A stretch of DNA of 64,000 nucleotides from UBA5078 sp051252515. GTDB taxonomy: Bacteria; Pseudomonadota; Gammaproteobacteria; Pseudomonadales; Pseudohongiellaceae. The notes beneath the pieces are model-generated. The model searched no databases. It was not told where the DNA came from and saw only the letters and a list, made by a program, of their open reading frames with translations. The translations under genes were made by a program, and so were the position numbers. Of the stretch, positions 25,941 through 35,300 are shown in pieces. The stretch covers positions 682,001-746,000 of the forward strand of contig JBPOFS010000001.1 of assembly GCA_051252515.1 (NCBI GenBank), read 5' to 3'. Each line of letters opens with the position of its first letter. The first letter of the stretch is position 1.

Positions 25941-27380
25941 TCACTCTCCAGCGTTCTGCTTCCGGTTTGTCGGTCTGGCAAAGCGATCATTGAGCTTTTG
26001 CACCAACTCCCCTGTACCGGCAATAACAGTGTCCAGCTTGCGACGGTTACGGCCAGTCCAACCTAATGGCCTAGACGGAATCAATGATGACCACCATGAA
26101 TTCAGGTTCGTCTCAAATGCGGTGATCACCAGAGTGTCATCTTTACTATTGCCGTGACGGCGTAATCGTCGCAAAACGGATGCGCCCGCTAAACGTCGAA
26201 GTGTGGAATTGAGGTAGATGAGCAAAGCGGCGCCGACAGCGGCCACCACAAACTGCATTGGGATAGCCAAATCCGAAAATGGCGTGAAGTACAAACCATG
26301 CCAAACCTCGGCGCGAATGCTGTAATAGAGAAACACAGCAAGGCCGCCTCCAAACACAATGCCATTCAGCCACATAGAGCGAGTCGACCAAGTCTGTCTG
26401 GCGTCTATCAATCTTGGGACCAAAGTGTCCCGCAAATGCTTCGCGTTTTCCTCTAACGCGCCAATGATGCGGTAGGCGCGTTCCACATCCAATTGCTGAA
26501 TGCGTGCTTTGATATCATCAAGATCCTCATCGCGCTTAGCTTGGTAGCGCTCCCTAGTATGATCATCGGCAATGGGTTGAGCGGCTTCTTCTGAGTAAAT
26601 GCGGAAAAAACGCCCTGCGGTCAGTCCGGACTCTGCTAGTGCGCGTTGCCATGCTGCCACAACCTCTTCAGGATTATCCTCTCGGGCAGTGTTATCCATC
26701 TGATTGAGTATATAGAGAAACTTGGCGCTATCTGAACGCTGCGCTGTGTTGACGACCAGATGTTTGAGCGTATCAGTCATCGCTCCCGGCTCTGGGTGGC
26801 GAGCATCAAAGAACACCAGCACTAGGTCAGACAGATCGATAATATGATCAGTGATCATCAAAGTGGAGCTGCGCTGCTGATCCGCGTCAAAACCAGGTGA
26901 GTCTATAAAAATTTTTCCCTGCAAGACTGGGGCATTCGTGGTGCGCATTTGCAAATAGGCATCGATGCGCTTGCCCTCTCCTTCGGCTACCTTTTCAATA
27001 TCACTACTGATTTGATAGAACGGAAAGCGCGGATCCTTATCTAAGGCTAGCCCAGGCAACTGATGCGCCTCGTCATCAGAGCCATAAGCAATGACGGTAA
27101 ACTTGTCATCCACCGCCTGATTCCCCGTGCGCTGCAGGGGCTGACCTAGGTATTCATTCAAAAACGTGGATTTCCCCGCCGAGTAGGTGCCGAGTACTGC
27201 CACCACCGGCCACCAGGATATCTGAGTAGCATAGGAGTCATCTCGCCCCATAAACCCAAGCTTGCGGGCGACTTGATCCAGCTCTTGAAAGCGTGTCACT
27301 ACTTCGGCTAGTGCTGGGTTCTCAATCTCAAGGTGTTCTTTCAAGCGCTTGATACGCTGCTCTGTCGCTGTTTTAGCCAC
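25941..27380 (-). CDS. Dynamin-like GTPase
   Basis: A 479-residue large GTPase. The P-loop GTYSAGKST is at residues 64-72, switch I Thr lies in DDKFTVIAYG, switch II is DSPGFDADQQ and the G4 motif is NQMDN, as in the dynamin/EHD group. Two hydrophobic segments at about 340-360 and 375-395 suggest membrane anchoring; a helical tail follows. Bacterial dynamin-like proteins remodel or protect membranes. It has no paired second dynamin gene here, in contrast to many bacterial systems with tandem copies. Confidence 0.87.
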   Translation of the reverse strand: MAKTATEQRIKRLKEHLEIENPALAEVVTRFQELDQVARKLGFMGRDDSYATQISWWPVVAVLGTYSAGKSTFLNEYLGQPLQRTGNQAVDDKFTVIAYGSDDEAHQLPGLALDKDPRFPFYQISSDIEKVAEGEGKRIDAYLQMRTTNAPVLQGKIFIDSPGFDADQQRSSTLMITDHIIDLSDLVLVFFDARHPEPGAMTDTLKHLVVNTAQRSDSAKFLYILNQMDNTAREDNPEEVVAAWQRALAESGLTAGRFFRIYSEEAAQPIADDHTRERYQAKRDEDLDDIKARIQQLDVERAYRIIGALEENAKHLRDTLVPRLIDARQTWSTRSMWLNGIVFGGGLAVFLYYSIRAEVWHGLYFTPFSDLAIPMQFVVAAVGAALLIYLNSTLRRLAGASVLRRLRRHGNSKDDTLVITAFETNLNSWWSSLIPSRPLGWTGRNRRKLDTVIAGTGELVQKLNDRFARPTNRKQNAGE

Positions 27381-27540
27381 AATACTTCCTACGGCGAATT
27401 GAATTAGACCTAAAGCTTCCCATTTTCGGGAGCAATTTGTCTAGAAAATGCTGGAAAGGAAATAAATTGAGGCTCTATGCACCCTAAAGGACGGCGTGCA
27501 TGGCTCTTTTTGAAGGAATTTGGGGGGAATTGATCACGAT

Positions 27541-27576
27541 TGTCGGCCCTAGGGGGCTATAACCCTAGGGCCGACA
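27541..27576. terminator. Strong stem-loop after the MFS gene, possible terminator
   Basis: Perfect 14-bp inverted repeat TGTCGGCCCTAGGG / CCCTAGGGCCGACA with an 8-base loop, 4 bases beyond the MFS stop codon. There is no T-run on the minus strand and only TTCTTT on the plus strand, so it may end the MFS transcript with help or stabilise its 3' end. Confidence 0.6.
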
Positions 27577-27580
27577 TTCT

Positions 27581-29515
27581 TTAGGCGCTGCTAACTTCGC
27601 CATCTTCCGTAACCGGCTCCACATCACGGTGAAGCGAGATCACGGGGATGGCTAAGCTAAATAAGAAGCCAAAGACGATAATCCACAAGCTAGTGCCGAA
27701 CATCGACGTAATCGCATTGGAGAAAGCGGTCTTGATCCCGACCTCTACGCTCGCCACCGTTTGCTCTACACGTTCCGCGAACAATCCTCTGATTGCACCA
27801 ATACGTTGCTCTATTGCCGAGGCAGGCAAGGCCTCTGCCACTGAAAGGGGCAACTGCTGCTTAATTTGGTCTGGCACCAACGGGCTCTGCTGAAGTTGCG
27901 CAATGGCGGCTTCGTCGCCCCCATAGCCCAACTGGATAGTGCCGATCAACTCCTCGAAGGTGCCCTCTACACGAGCACGCAATGCGCCGGGGTTCATCAC
28001 ACTACGCTGTGCCTGACTCATATCCATGCCCTGCCCAGAGGCAGAGACCATCATCGGCAACTGCTTCGGTAGTTCCGCCGTGAGATTGAGGGTAAGCAAC
28101 GTGCCGAAGATCGCCACGCCAACAGTGTTACCAATCTGACGGAAAAACTGCGTCGAGCTTGTAGCGACGCCGATCTGTGAAATCGGAAAGGCGCTTTGCA
28201 CCACGAGATTCACAAGGCTCTGGGACGGGCCAAGACCTATGCCTACCACTACCATCCTTAAGGCCAGATCTAGCAATCCTGTCTCCGGGCCAATGCGACT
28301 AAGCAAGAACACGCCAATCAACAGTATGAAAGCGCCACCGACCAAATAAGGTTTGTACTGACCGTTGCGCGAGACCATGCGGCCACTCACGATACTGCCC
28401 GCCATTAGCCCTACCATGAGCGGGAACATCGAGAAGCCGCTATTCGTGGCATTAACACCGAGAACCACCTGCATGAATAGCGGCATGAACATGATGACCC
28501 CTAAGAAGGACATGCCGATCACGAATGAGGTGAGGTTGGTAATGACAAAAACGCGATTACTAAACAGGTTAAGCGGCATGATGGCATCCTTCGCACGGGA
28601 CTCCACATACACGAATAGAACGAGGGACACTAAGCTAAGTGCAAACATGCTCAGCAAAACTGGAGAGCTCCACGCGTATTGTTGACCACCCCAAGTGAGC
28701 GCCAACAAGAAGGGAATAAACACCACTAACAATAAGAAAGCGCCAAGGTAATCGATGACACCCCGACTGCCATGATTTAGGCGCGGGGTTTTAAACGCGA
28801 TCATACAGAGCGCTAAAATGCCAAGAGGCACGTTGGCGTAGAACACCCAGCGCCAGCCAGCGATAGTATGTCCATTGATAGTCACGGTGGCATAGTCCGT
28901 TAGGAAGCCCCCTAGCGCCGGTCCAATAATACTAGCGATCCCGAAGATAGCGCCAAACAAACCCATAAATTTGGCACGTTGCAGCGGCGGATAAATGTCC
29001 GCGATGATACCAATGGCACTCGTAAAGAGCGCTGCTCCGCCGATGCCTTTTATCGCCCGGAAGATGATGAGCTGATGCATCCCATCACCCAAAAGAGGAA
29101 GAGTACCGAACTCTCCACTGATACCACACAAAATCGACCCCAATAGAAAGATGCTAATGCCAATCACCAGAATGAGCTTACGCCCATACAAGTCGCCGAG
29201 CTTGCCGTAGATCGGCACTAACACGGTTGAGGCCAACATATAGGCGGTGGTAACCCAGGCATAAAGCTCTAAACCATTGAGTTCAGAAACGATGCGAGGC
29301 ATCGCCGTAGAGAGAATGGTCATATCGAGAGCAGCGAGGAGAAATACAATCAGCAATGCGATGAGCGTGGTCCGTTTATCCTTATCGGATATGACCACGC
29401 CAGATTCGAGTTCATTCAAAGCGAACACCTTCTTAATGCAGGAAAATACACCAGCCTTTTGACACCGAGGCCACCCGGGTTGCGCGTTAGCATCCTTGTT
29501 ATCGCGCGGCAACAT
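27581..29515 (-). CDS. DHA2-type MFS drug exporter (EmrB/QacA-like)
   Basis: A 14-helix major facilitator protein. Motifs seen: LLAALDMTILSTAMPRI in helix 1, the motif A loop GKLGDLYGRK, motif-C-like GPALGGFLTD in helix 5, and WRWVFYANVPLGI. It exports drugs or other amphiphiles by proton antiport. A long loop of about 100 residues before the last helix (about 520-610) is unusual and rich in Gln/Ala. The start is uncertain: 29515 is the only in-frame ATG before helix 1, but the TTG at 29419 has a better ribosome site (AAGAAGG) and gives a more normal N-terminus. No EmrA-type partner is adjacent. Confidence 0.88.
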   Translation of the reverse strand: MLPRDNKDANAQPGWPRCQKAGVFSCIKKVFALNELESGVVISDKDKRTTLIALLIVFLLAALDMTILSTAMPRIVSELNGLELYAWVTTAYMLASTVLVPIYGKLGDLYGRKLILVIGISIFLLGSILCGISGEFGTLPLLGDGMHQLIIFRAIKGIGGAALFTSAIGIIADIYPPLQRAKFMGLFGAIFGIASIIGPALGGFLTDYATVTINGHTIAGWRWVFYANVPLGILALCMIAFKTPRLNHGSRGVIDYLGAFLLLVVFIPFLLALTWGGQQYAWSSPVLLSMFALSLVSLVLFVYVESRAKDAIMPLNLFSNRVFVITNLTSFVIGMSFLGVIMFMPLFMQVVLGVNATNSGFSMFPLMVGLMAGSIVSGRMVSRNGQYKPYLVGGAFILLIGVFLLSRIGPETGLLDLALRMVVVGIGLGPSQSLVNLVVQSAFPISQIGVATSSTQFFRQIGNTVGVAIFGTLLTLNLTAELPKQLPMMVSASGQGMDMSQAQRSVMNPGALRARVEGTFEELIGTIQLGYGGDEAAIAQLQQSPLVPDQIKQQLPLSVAEALPASAIEQRIGAIRGLFAERVEQTVASVEVGIKTAFSNAITSMFGTSLWIIVFGFLFSLAIPVISLHRDVEPVTEDGEVSSA

Positions 29516-29636
29516 CCTAACGCCACACCTACGCGGTGACAATTAAGATTTCACGCAATACGATTAAACGCTCGTACGCCTAGTTGGACGGAATATGGCT
29601 AATAGTCTCAGCCGGCATAGAAGGATCTGCCAGCTA

Positions 29637-30434
29637 TCAATACTGCTTGCGCACAATATTAAAAAAGTCGACGAACTTCTGCATATTGTCTTCGTCCTGT
29701 GAGATCAAAAGAGAGTGATCTCCACCAGGGATCTCCACATAGACATGCTGCATCCCTAGCTCTCTCATCCTAGCCACCCAAGCCCGTGTGCGCTCTACAG
29801 GAACGGCATCGTCTTGATCACCCTGAAGAACAAAGATTGGCAAATGCTTTATGCTGTTCAAAATATCGTCCATAGGTGCATCGGCTTCGGCTGCTGGGGC
29901 TGCTACGCCCAAACCCGCAAAGAGATCGGGATTCTTGGCCGCAATGTGATAAGTCCCCGCTCCGCCCATAGAATGACCCCATAGATAAATACGATTGGAG
30001 TCGACATTGAACTCCTCGCGCATCAATTGCAGAACGTTCATAACGTCCTGCTCGCTTCTCTGCGCATCCTGACTATCTTCCGTTACTCTTGAGCCATACC
30101 AGCCACGACGGATATAACCCAGAGGCGTCACCACAATATAGCCGTTGGCTTCTGCTTGATCTAGAAACCCTTCATAACCCATGAGCCAGTCATGACTCCT
30201 TCCCAGCCCATGCAGGGAAACGATCAACGGGGAAGGGGCGGAGCGATCAATGCTCGAAGGGACAAATACCGCGTAGGGGATCGTTTCTCCCGTGTCAGGA
30301 AACACATAGGTGCGATGCTGCACTCGTGGATCATCGATAAGGCTTTCGTCATCGCTTGCCTGCCTCTCGGCAAAGGAAAGGGGGCTGCCGCAGAACATAA
30401 GAGTTAATAGTGCTAATTGCAGGAGCGATTTCAT
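29637..30434 (-). CDS. Exported alpha/beta-hydrolase esterase (PHB-depolymerase-like)
   Basis: A 265-residue protein starting at the ATG at 30434 (AGGAGA upstream), with a signal peptide ending near SFAE. Nucleophile Ser is in GHSMGG, the acid Asp in LQGDQDDAVP and the His in GGDHS, the complete serine-hydrolase triad. The PLIVSLHGLG segment gives the oxyanion hole. Relatives are feruloyl/acetylxylan esterases and PHB depolymerase-like esterases; the substrate is not determined. It stands alone. Confidence 0.87.
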   Translation of the reverse strand: MKSLLQLALLTLMFCGSPLSFAERQASDDESLIDDPRVQHRTYVFPDTGETIPYAVFVPSSIDRSAPSPLIVSLHGLGRSHDWLMGYEGFLDQAEANGYIVVTPLGYIRRGWYGSRVTEDSQDAQRSEQDVMNVLQLMREEFNVDSNRIYLWGHSMGGAGTYHIAAKNPDLFAGLGVAAPAAEADAPMDDILNSIKHLPIFVLQGDQDDAVPVERTRAWVARMRELGMQHVYVEIPGGDHSLLISQDEDNMQKFVDFFNIVRKQY

Positions 30435-30628
30435 TATTATTTCTCCTATCCACAAGGGATACGCTTTAGGAAGTTAGTCCCGCAGAGTAAACTAATAAGG
30501 GCTTTATTATCAAACCGGCCTCGCTACGCAGACAGGTCTATACAGATGCAAACTGCCATGCTTATAATAAATTTAGTCTTTGAACTCATAATAATTAGAT
30601 ACAGCTGTATTTTACGGTAGGTAATAGA

Positions 30629-31237
30629 ATGATTAATAGGTACATAATAGTCGACGATTTCTATAACGACCCAGACACAGTAGTTAAAGTCGCCACCGAC
30701 TCTTTAACCGAAGAAGATTCACCGATCGGAAATTTCGCAGGAGTCATGACCAAGGATTCGTTCTTGAGCGAACAGCATCGAGACATCTTTCAAAAATTAA
30801 CACTAGAGCCTGCCCTCAACTCCTCCACAAACGCAAATGGCAGAATCCGCTTTACCAAAGCAAATGATTCATTCAAATTTCACATTCATTATGATGTGGA
30901 CATGAAAACAAAATGGGCAGGAGTTGTGTATCTCTCCAAAGACCACCCTAAAACAGATGGAACCAGTTTTTGGAGACACTTAAGAACTGGACTGGAAGTC
31001 GCCCCTAATACTGTCGAAGGTTTTGCCAAATATGGCTGGCGCAATTTCCATGACTTAAAAGCGTTTCTAGAAACTGAAGGGCTTGACGAGTCACTGTGGG
31101 AAAAAACCTTTACAGTGCCCTACAAATATAATCGGCTAGTGCTGTTTAGACCTTGGCTGCTTCATTCTCCTGGCCCCTCGTTCGGGGACACATTGGAAAC
31201 CTCTAGAAAAGTTCAGACAATATTTCTGGGTGACTAG
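30629..31237 (+). CDS. DUF6445 protein, likely 2-oxoglutarate/Fe(II) oxygenase fold
   Basis: A 202-residue protein with the layout of DUF6445: FHIHYDVDMKTKWAGVVYLS, GTSFWRHLRTG, then VPYKYNRLVLFRPWLLHSPGPSFGDTLETSRKVQTIFL (quoted as landmarks: NRLVLF, LLHSPGP, FGDT, SRKVQ). The H-x-D pair early, a distal His and a following Arg suggest the double-stranded beta-helix of 2OG-Fe(II) oxygenases such as prolyl hydroxylases. Many members lie near TonB receptors or tryptophan halogenase clusters. No signal peptide, so probably cytoplasmic. Substrate unknown. Confidence 0.72.
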   Translation: MINRYIIVDDFYNDPDTVVKVATDSLTEEDSPIGNFAGVMTKDSFLSEQHRDIFQKLTLEPALNSSTNANGRIRFTKANDSFKFHIHYDVDMKTKWAGVVYLSKDHPKTDGTSFWRHLRTGLEVAPNTVEGFAKYGWRNFHDLKAFLETEGLDESLWEKTFTVPYKYNRLVLFRPWLLHSPGPSFGDTLETSRKVQTIFLGD

Positions 31238-31252
31238 CGCTAATAAGCAAGG

Positions 31253-31831
31253 TCATCTCAGATCATCTCTTAACTTAATCACCTGCTCTTTGTAGTTTTC
31301 AGCCTCGCCATACTCTAAAAATTTATTGTAGTGGCGATGACTACCCACAACTTTACGAGCATGTTTTATCGGGCACCAGTACTGTTCTGTTCTCGCAAGA
31401 ACTTCCCGCGTATACGCCACAACGCCATTTCCGTAGCCACAATATAAACAATTAATTTTTTGAACGGCATTGAGATAGCCCAACTGATGGCGATCTAACA
31501 CAATGTAGTCGGATCGTTTAACGCGGCGAATACCATAAAGTCTGAAACAAATATGCTGATAACAAGTAATAGTCAAATCAAAAAAAGCAATCGGGACTAC
31601 CATCGAATAGATAAACGGCGACGAAAGAATATTGCGCACCTTCGCCGAGAAAACCCAAGGCAGTACAGCGTTTTTTAGTTTCCGGTGTGCCGCCAAGACT
31701 TCCTGCTCAAACTGTATTTTTTTTCCTACAATTTTGTAGTGAAACTCTTTTTGCTTTTTATCAAACTCGTCCAACAACTGTCTTTCAAGCCTTGCGATCT
31801 TATCTGTTAATTCGTTTATTCGTTCACTCAT
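31253..31831 (-). CDS. Conserved membrane-associated protein with Cys-x-x-Cys site
   Basis: A 192-residue protein from the ATG at 31831 (AGGAA upstream). An N-terminal coiled coil (residues about 3-50) precedes a hydrophobic stretch (about 65-90). The C-terminal part is the most conserved-looking: DRHQLGYLNAVQKINCLYCG, YGNGVVAY, RTEQYWCPIKHA and YGEAENY. The three Cys (two in CLYC, one in WCPIKH) plus His suggest a metal site. I recognise this pattern as a recurrent uncharacterised bacterial family but know no function. It precedes the membrane protein gene at 31881 in reverse order, same strand, about 50 bases apart. Confidence 0.68.
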   Translation of the reverse strand: MSERINELTDKIARLERQLLDEFDKKQKEFHYKIVGKKIQFEQEVLAAHRKLKNAVLPWVFSAKVRNILSSPFIYSMVVPIAFFDLTITCYQHICFRLYGIRRVKRSDYIVLDRHQLGYLNAVQKINCLYCGYGNGVVAYTREVLARTEQYWCPIKHARKVVGSHRHYNKFLEYGEAENYKEQVIKLRDDLR

Positions 31832-31880
31832 GACCAATTCCTGTAATCGTAAAATTTAACTGGCGAGGCCGTATCAGCGA

Positions 31881-32456
31881 CTAAAAGGCAGTAAGACCCG
31901 TCACGGGAATAATACTAGCGACCAAAATCAGGTACACCAAGTTGAACCACAAAAGGCCATAGTGCACTTTCCTATTATCGGTAAAAAACAACCAAATGAT
32001 CGACACAATGACCAATGCGCTTCCGGTTGAGCGTTGTAGCCAAGTTTCCGCGTAATCGGGCAGAAGCGGGTCTGATGCTCGCGACAGAACCAGAAAAATA
32101 ATCACCATACAAAAAAACCAATTTTTGGTTTGAAAGTAATGCTCTTCAAGATCTATCTTCTGGAAATAGCGCAACTCTGGAGTTAGCGCAAATGTCAGCA
32201 ACACCATCATGATTGGCGCAGCTAGAAACAGCACCATAGGGGTCACTTTGGTAAAGTCGTAAGCTTGATATTCCCAAAATCCGAGATAGTGGTAGGTAAT
32301 AATAATTAAGAGCCAGAATGACCAACCTGCAAGTAGCCAAGGGTGTTTGACACGACTGCGCGCGCGGATAATCTTGCCCCAGCCCATTAACAACTCAGCC
32401 ATAGCAAATGCGACCACCACAGAGACAAACATCATGATGAATTCAAATTTTGACAA
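31881..32456 (-). CDS. Six-helix membrane protein, paralogue of the protein at 45201
   Basis: A 191-residue membrane protein. I take the TTG at 32456 as start because AGGAG lies 7 bases upstream and the N-terminus then aligns with its paralogue at 45201; an ATG at 32471 is the alternative. The two proteins share the opening helix, R.HSRV/RARSRV before helix 2, W..GW../W.FW and a FALTPE/FAPE segment. About six helices are predicted by eye. Function unknown; probably same transcript as the gene at 31253. Confidence 0.68.
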   Translation of the reverse strand: MSKFEFIMMFVSVVVAFAMAELLMGWGKIIRARSRVKHPWLLAGWSFWLLIIITYHYLGFWEYQAYDFTKVTPMVLFLAAPIMMVLLTFALTPELRYFQKIDLEEHYFQTKNWFFCMVIIFLVLSRASDPLLPDYAETWLQRSTGSALVIVSIIWLFFTDNRKVHYGLLWFNLVYLILVASIIPVTGLTAF

Positions 32457-32640
32457 AAAGATGCTCCTCATACCTTAGCAGTTTGCTTGCGCAGCGTGTA
32501 TTTGACTCACCGCACAAGGCTCAATCAATACTAATAAGCTAACTTCTTAAGCTAGCAAAATCCACAATATGGATTTATCGATAAACCCACAATGTAAATC
32601 GCTCACTTAGTGACTAACTGTCATTTCTTGTGACGGCACA

Positions 32641-32683
32641 TTGACACTATGTGTATATGCACTCATATTGCGTGCATATACAC
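32641..32683 (+). promoter_or_regulatory. marR-type promoter with palindromic operator
   Basis: TTGACA at 32641-32646 and CATATT at 32664-32669 are 17 bases apart, a good sigma-70 promoter. A perfect inverted repeat GTGTATATGCAC (32651-32662) / GTGCATATACAC (32672-32683) with a 9-base spacer encloses the -10 element; arm centres are 21 bp apart, two helical turns. This layout predicts repression by the MarR protein encoded 20 bases downstream, and so control of the following TonB receptor. Confidence 0.8.
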
Positions 32684-32702
32684 CTTTTGCCAAGAGATCA
32701 TC

Positions 32703-33134
32703 ATGAGCACGCTTGAAATACCCTGTTACTCCTTCGCGGCGAGACATGCCAGTCGACATATTGCACAGTTTTACGACCATATAATTGCCGATGGAGGCAT
32801 ACACACGCAACAGTTCACCACATTAATGATCATTAAACATAAAGAACCTCTGACTATTCTCGAACTAGCGCAAGAGATGGCGATGGATAGAACCACACTC
32901 GCTCGCGCCCTCGGTCCGATTGAAAGAGATGGGTTTATTGAGATCGCCAATGGCAAACAAGATCGACGTAACCGCATTGTGTCGATCACGGAACTCGGCA
33001 AAGAAAAATTAGACGTCGCGGTCAAACTATGGCGTCAGGCTCAGGAGGAGTTCGAATCCCGATTTGGTGTCGAACGAGCTGCAAAATTACGAGAAGAATT
33101 ACGGGCAGCCGCAGAAGCAGTCTCTCAAAAATAA
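32703..33134 (+). CDS. MarR-family transcriptional regulator
   Basis: A 143-residue winged-helix regulator starting at the ATG at 32703. The recognition-helix region is PLTILELAQEMAMDRTTLAR and the wing is NGKQDRRNRIVSIT, the DxRxxxxxLT-like motif of MarR. The C-terminal helix is for dimerisation. MarR proteins usually bind palindromes over their own promoter and release on ligand binding; a perfect palindrome overlaps the promoter here. The TonB receptor gene begins 21-33 bases after the stop, so both are likely in one operon. Confidence 0.92.
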   Translation: MSTLEIPCYSFAARHASRHIAQFYDHIIADGGIHTQQFTTLMIIKHKEPLTILELAQEMAMDRTTLARALGPIERDGFIEIANGKQDRRNRIVSITELGKEKLDVAVKLWRQAQEEFESRFGVERAAKLREELRAAAEAVSQK

Positions 33135-33155
33135 CCAAGCTAAAACGATAACAAT

Positions 33156-35294
33156 ATGGAAAATACCATGAGAAAACCAACATTAGGCCCACTTTCCGCG
33201 CTACTCCTTTCGATTCTTTCCGCCCATGCCATTGCGCAAAGTTCGGAAGATAGCTCCACAGTGACTTATCCTAGCGATTACTTCACCGAGTACGCACCAA
33301 TCACCGTCAATGACATGCTCAACCGAATTCCAGGGATCGAGCTAGTATTAACTTCTAGCAGCTCTACATCCTCATCGGATCGCGGCCTCGGTTCTTCCGC
33401 ACAAATCCTTATTGATGGAAAACGCTTGGCAGGAAAGGCGAACGAAGCAAGTAGTCAACTGGATAGAATCGCGGCCAATGAAGTTAATTACATCGAAATC
33501 ATAAGAGGCAGCTCTAGCAACCTCGACGTACAAAATAGTGGTCAACTCGTCAATATTGTTCTTTTAGAGTCGTTATCTCGCTCTAGCATTTCAAGCGAAA
33601 TCAATGTCACACATTTCGATGACGGGACGCTGGAACCCGGCGGCTCTTTAGCATGGAGTGGTCAATCAGGAAAACTCAACTACCTTTTTAGTGGCACTGT
33701 CGAAACCGCTTATGTTCACACTGAGAGTTTTGAGCACAGCCTTAACGGCGATCTTTCTCCCAATGACACTATCGAATTTGATCGCTATACAGATCAGACT
33801 AATTATTCCTTCAATTCGAATATCGCCTATGCGTTAACAGAAAATGACCGGCTTGCATTCAATATGCTCTACAACGAAAGCAATCCACCCGCTGAGCTTT
33901 TTAGAGTAGTGACTGACCTTAATGGCAGCGCCCCTGTGGCGTCCTATGAAAGAGAGGACATCCCCTCAACCTCCGATAACTGGGAGTTTGGCGGAGATTA
34001 TCAACATAGCTTTAGTAATGGCAGCCGATTCAAAGCTCTCTTCATCGTCAATGAAAAGAACACGGACATTTTACGAGAGCGATTTGTATCCCCTTCGTTC
34101 GGCGGACCTGAGACCAAGAATCTGTTCCTCTCTTCTCAAAGTCGCTATAGCGAGCGAATAGCTCGAAGCTCCTACACAATGAACTTACGCGAAAACCAAG
34201 GCCTAGAAGTTGGCATTGAAGCCGCTGAGACGATTCAGGATTCCGCGTTAAAACAAGGCGTGTTGCGCGCCTCTGAAGGCAATCCTGCCTATGGCGGCCT
34301 AACGCCGGTAACGCTACCTAATGCTAACTCCACAGTGGAGGAAATTCGATATGAACCTTTTGCCATTCACAACTGGCAGCTCTCCCCTCGCATCTCACTG
34401 GAGAGCACTCTAGTCGCTGAGTTTTCCGAGATAACACAGAACGCTGACACTAATAATGTTCGTGACTTTCAGTATTTAAAACCTAAATTTGATTTCCGTT
34501 TTAATATTAGTAGCTCCCTTCAGCTTCAAGCGTCTCTTGAGCGCAATGTATCCCAACTTAGTTTTGCGGATTTCTCTCGTGCCACTAACGAACGTGATGA
34601 CGACCAAGATACAGTCGCTGGGAATCCACAGTTAGAACCTGAGGAAAGTTTACGAGGAGAAGTTAGCTTAGACTATCGTTTACCGAATGACGGCGGTGCA
34701 CTTAACGCGAAGTATTTCCATTACGAGTATGACAATAAAATCGGTAAAGTCGACTTCTCAACTCCTACTTCTTTACAGTCGAGCAATGGCAATATTGGCT
34801 CTGCGGCCGCTTATGGAATCATATTGAACGGTAGCGTTAAACTTGGCATGGTAGGGTTGCCTCAGGCACTTCTTACAGCCTCTGCGACGATACAAGAATC
34901 TGAGTTCCATGATGATCCATTGATCCAAACGGAACACGGCTTCCCTCCTTTCGATCGAGGCAATTATCGTGTCAGCTATCGACACGACCTACCTCAGTAT
35001 CAGATGAATTACGGATTGACCTACACTGGTCGCTGGCAGGGCGGGCGCATACTGTATGACATCGATAACCGTTACAATCTCGCGCTGTCACACAACCTTA
35101 CTTTCTATGCCGAGAAGGCTGGCTTTGCAGGGCTTACCTACCGCTTTGAAGCGAACAATCTGACAGATCATGAAACCTGTCCGAAGAGAGTTCGCTACGA
35201 TGGTAATATTCTCAACTCAATAGCCAAAGAGTACGAATTTGCCTGCTCCACCACTGGGCGAAGTTTTGCACTTATAGTACGAGGAAACTTCTAG
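33156..35294 (+). CDS. TonB-dependent receptor in a MarR operon
   Basis: A 712-residue outer-membrane receptor (signal peptide ending AIAQ) with a plug domain: DYFTEYAPITVNDMLNRIPG, a Ser-rich loop (about residues 65-80), then QILIDGKRLAGK and EIIRGSSSNLDVQNSGQLVNIV. The barrel ends in the aromatic residue of RGNF. It is a clear paralogue of the receptor at 55969 (shared DYFTEYAPI, IDGKR/INGKR, EIQIIRGSSS, FKLLAI-like strands). Both lack a TonB box of the EVVVTG kind. Start could also be the ATG at 33168. Cotranscription with marR suggests induction by a small aromatic or otherwise toxic ligand. Confidence 0.88.
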   Translation: MENTMRKPTLGPLSALLLSILSAHAIAQSSEDSSTVTYPSDYFTEYAPITVNDMLNRIPGIELVLTSSSSTSSSDRGLGSSAQILIDGKRLAGKANEASSQLDRIAANEVNYIEIIRGSSSNLDVQNSGQLVNIVLLESLSRSSISSEINVTHFDDGTLEPGGSLAWSGQSGKLNYLFSGTVETAYVHTESFEHSLNGDLSPNDTIEFDRYTDQTNYSFNSNIAYALTENDRLAFNMLYNESNPPAELFRVVTDLNGSAPVASYEREDIPSTSDNWEFGGDYQHSFSNGSRFKALFIVNEKNTDILRERFVSPSFGGPETKNLFLSSQSRYSERIARSSYTMNLRENQGLEVGIEAAETIQDSALKQGVLRASEGNPAYGGLTPVTLPNANSTVEEIRYEPFAIHNWQLSPRISLESTLVAEFSEITQNADTNNVRDFQYLKPKFDFRFNISSSLQLQASLERNVSQLSFADFSRATNERDDDQDTVAGNPQLEPEESLRGEVSLDYRLPNDGGALNAKYFHYEYDNKIGKVDFSTPTSLQSSNGNIGSAAAYGIILNGSVKLGMVGLPQALLTASATIQESEFHDDPLIQTEHGFPPFDRGNYRVSYRHDLPQYQMNYGLTYTGRWQGGRILYDIDNRYNLALSHNLTFYAEKAGFAGLTYRFEANNLTDHETCPKRVRYDGNILNSIAKEYEFACSTTGRSFALIVRGNF

Positions 35295-35300
35295 CAGCAC

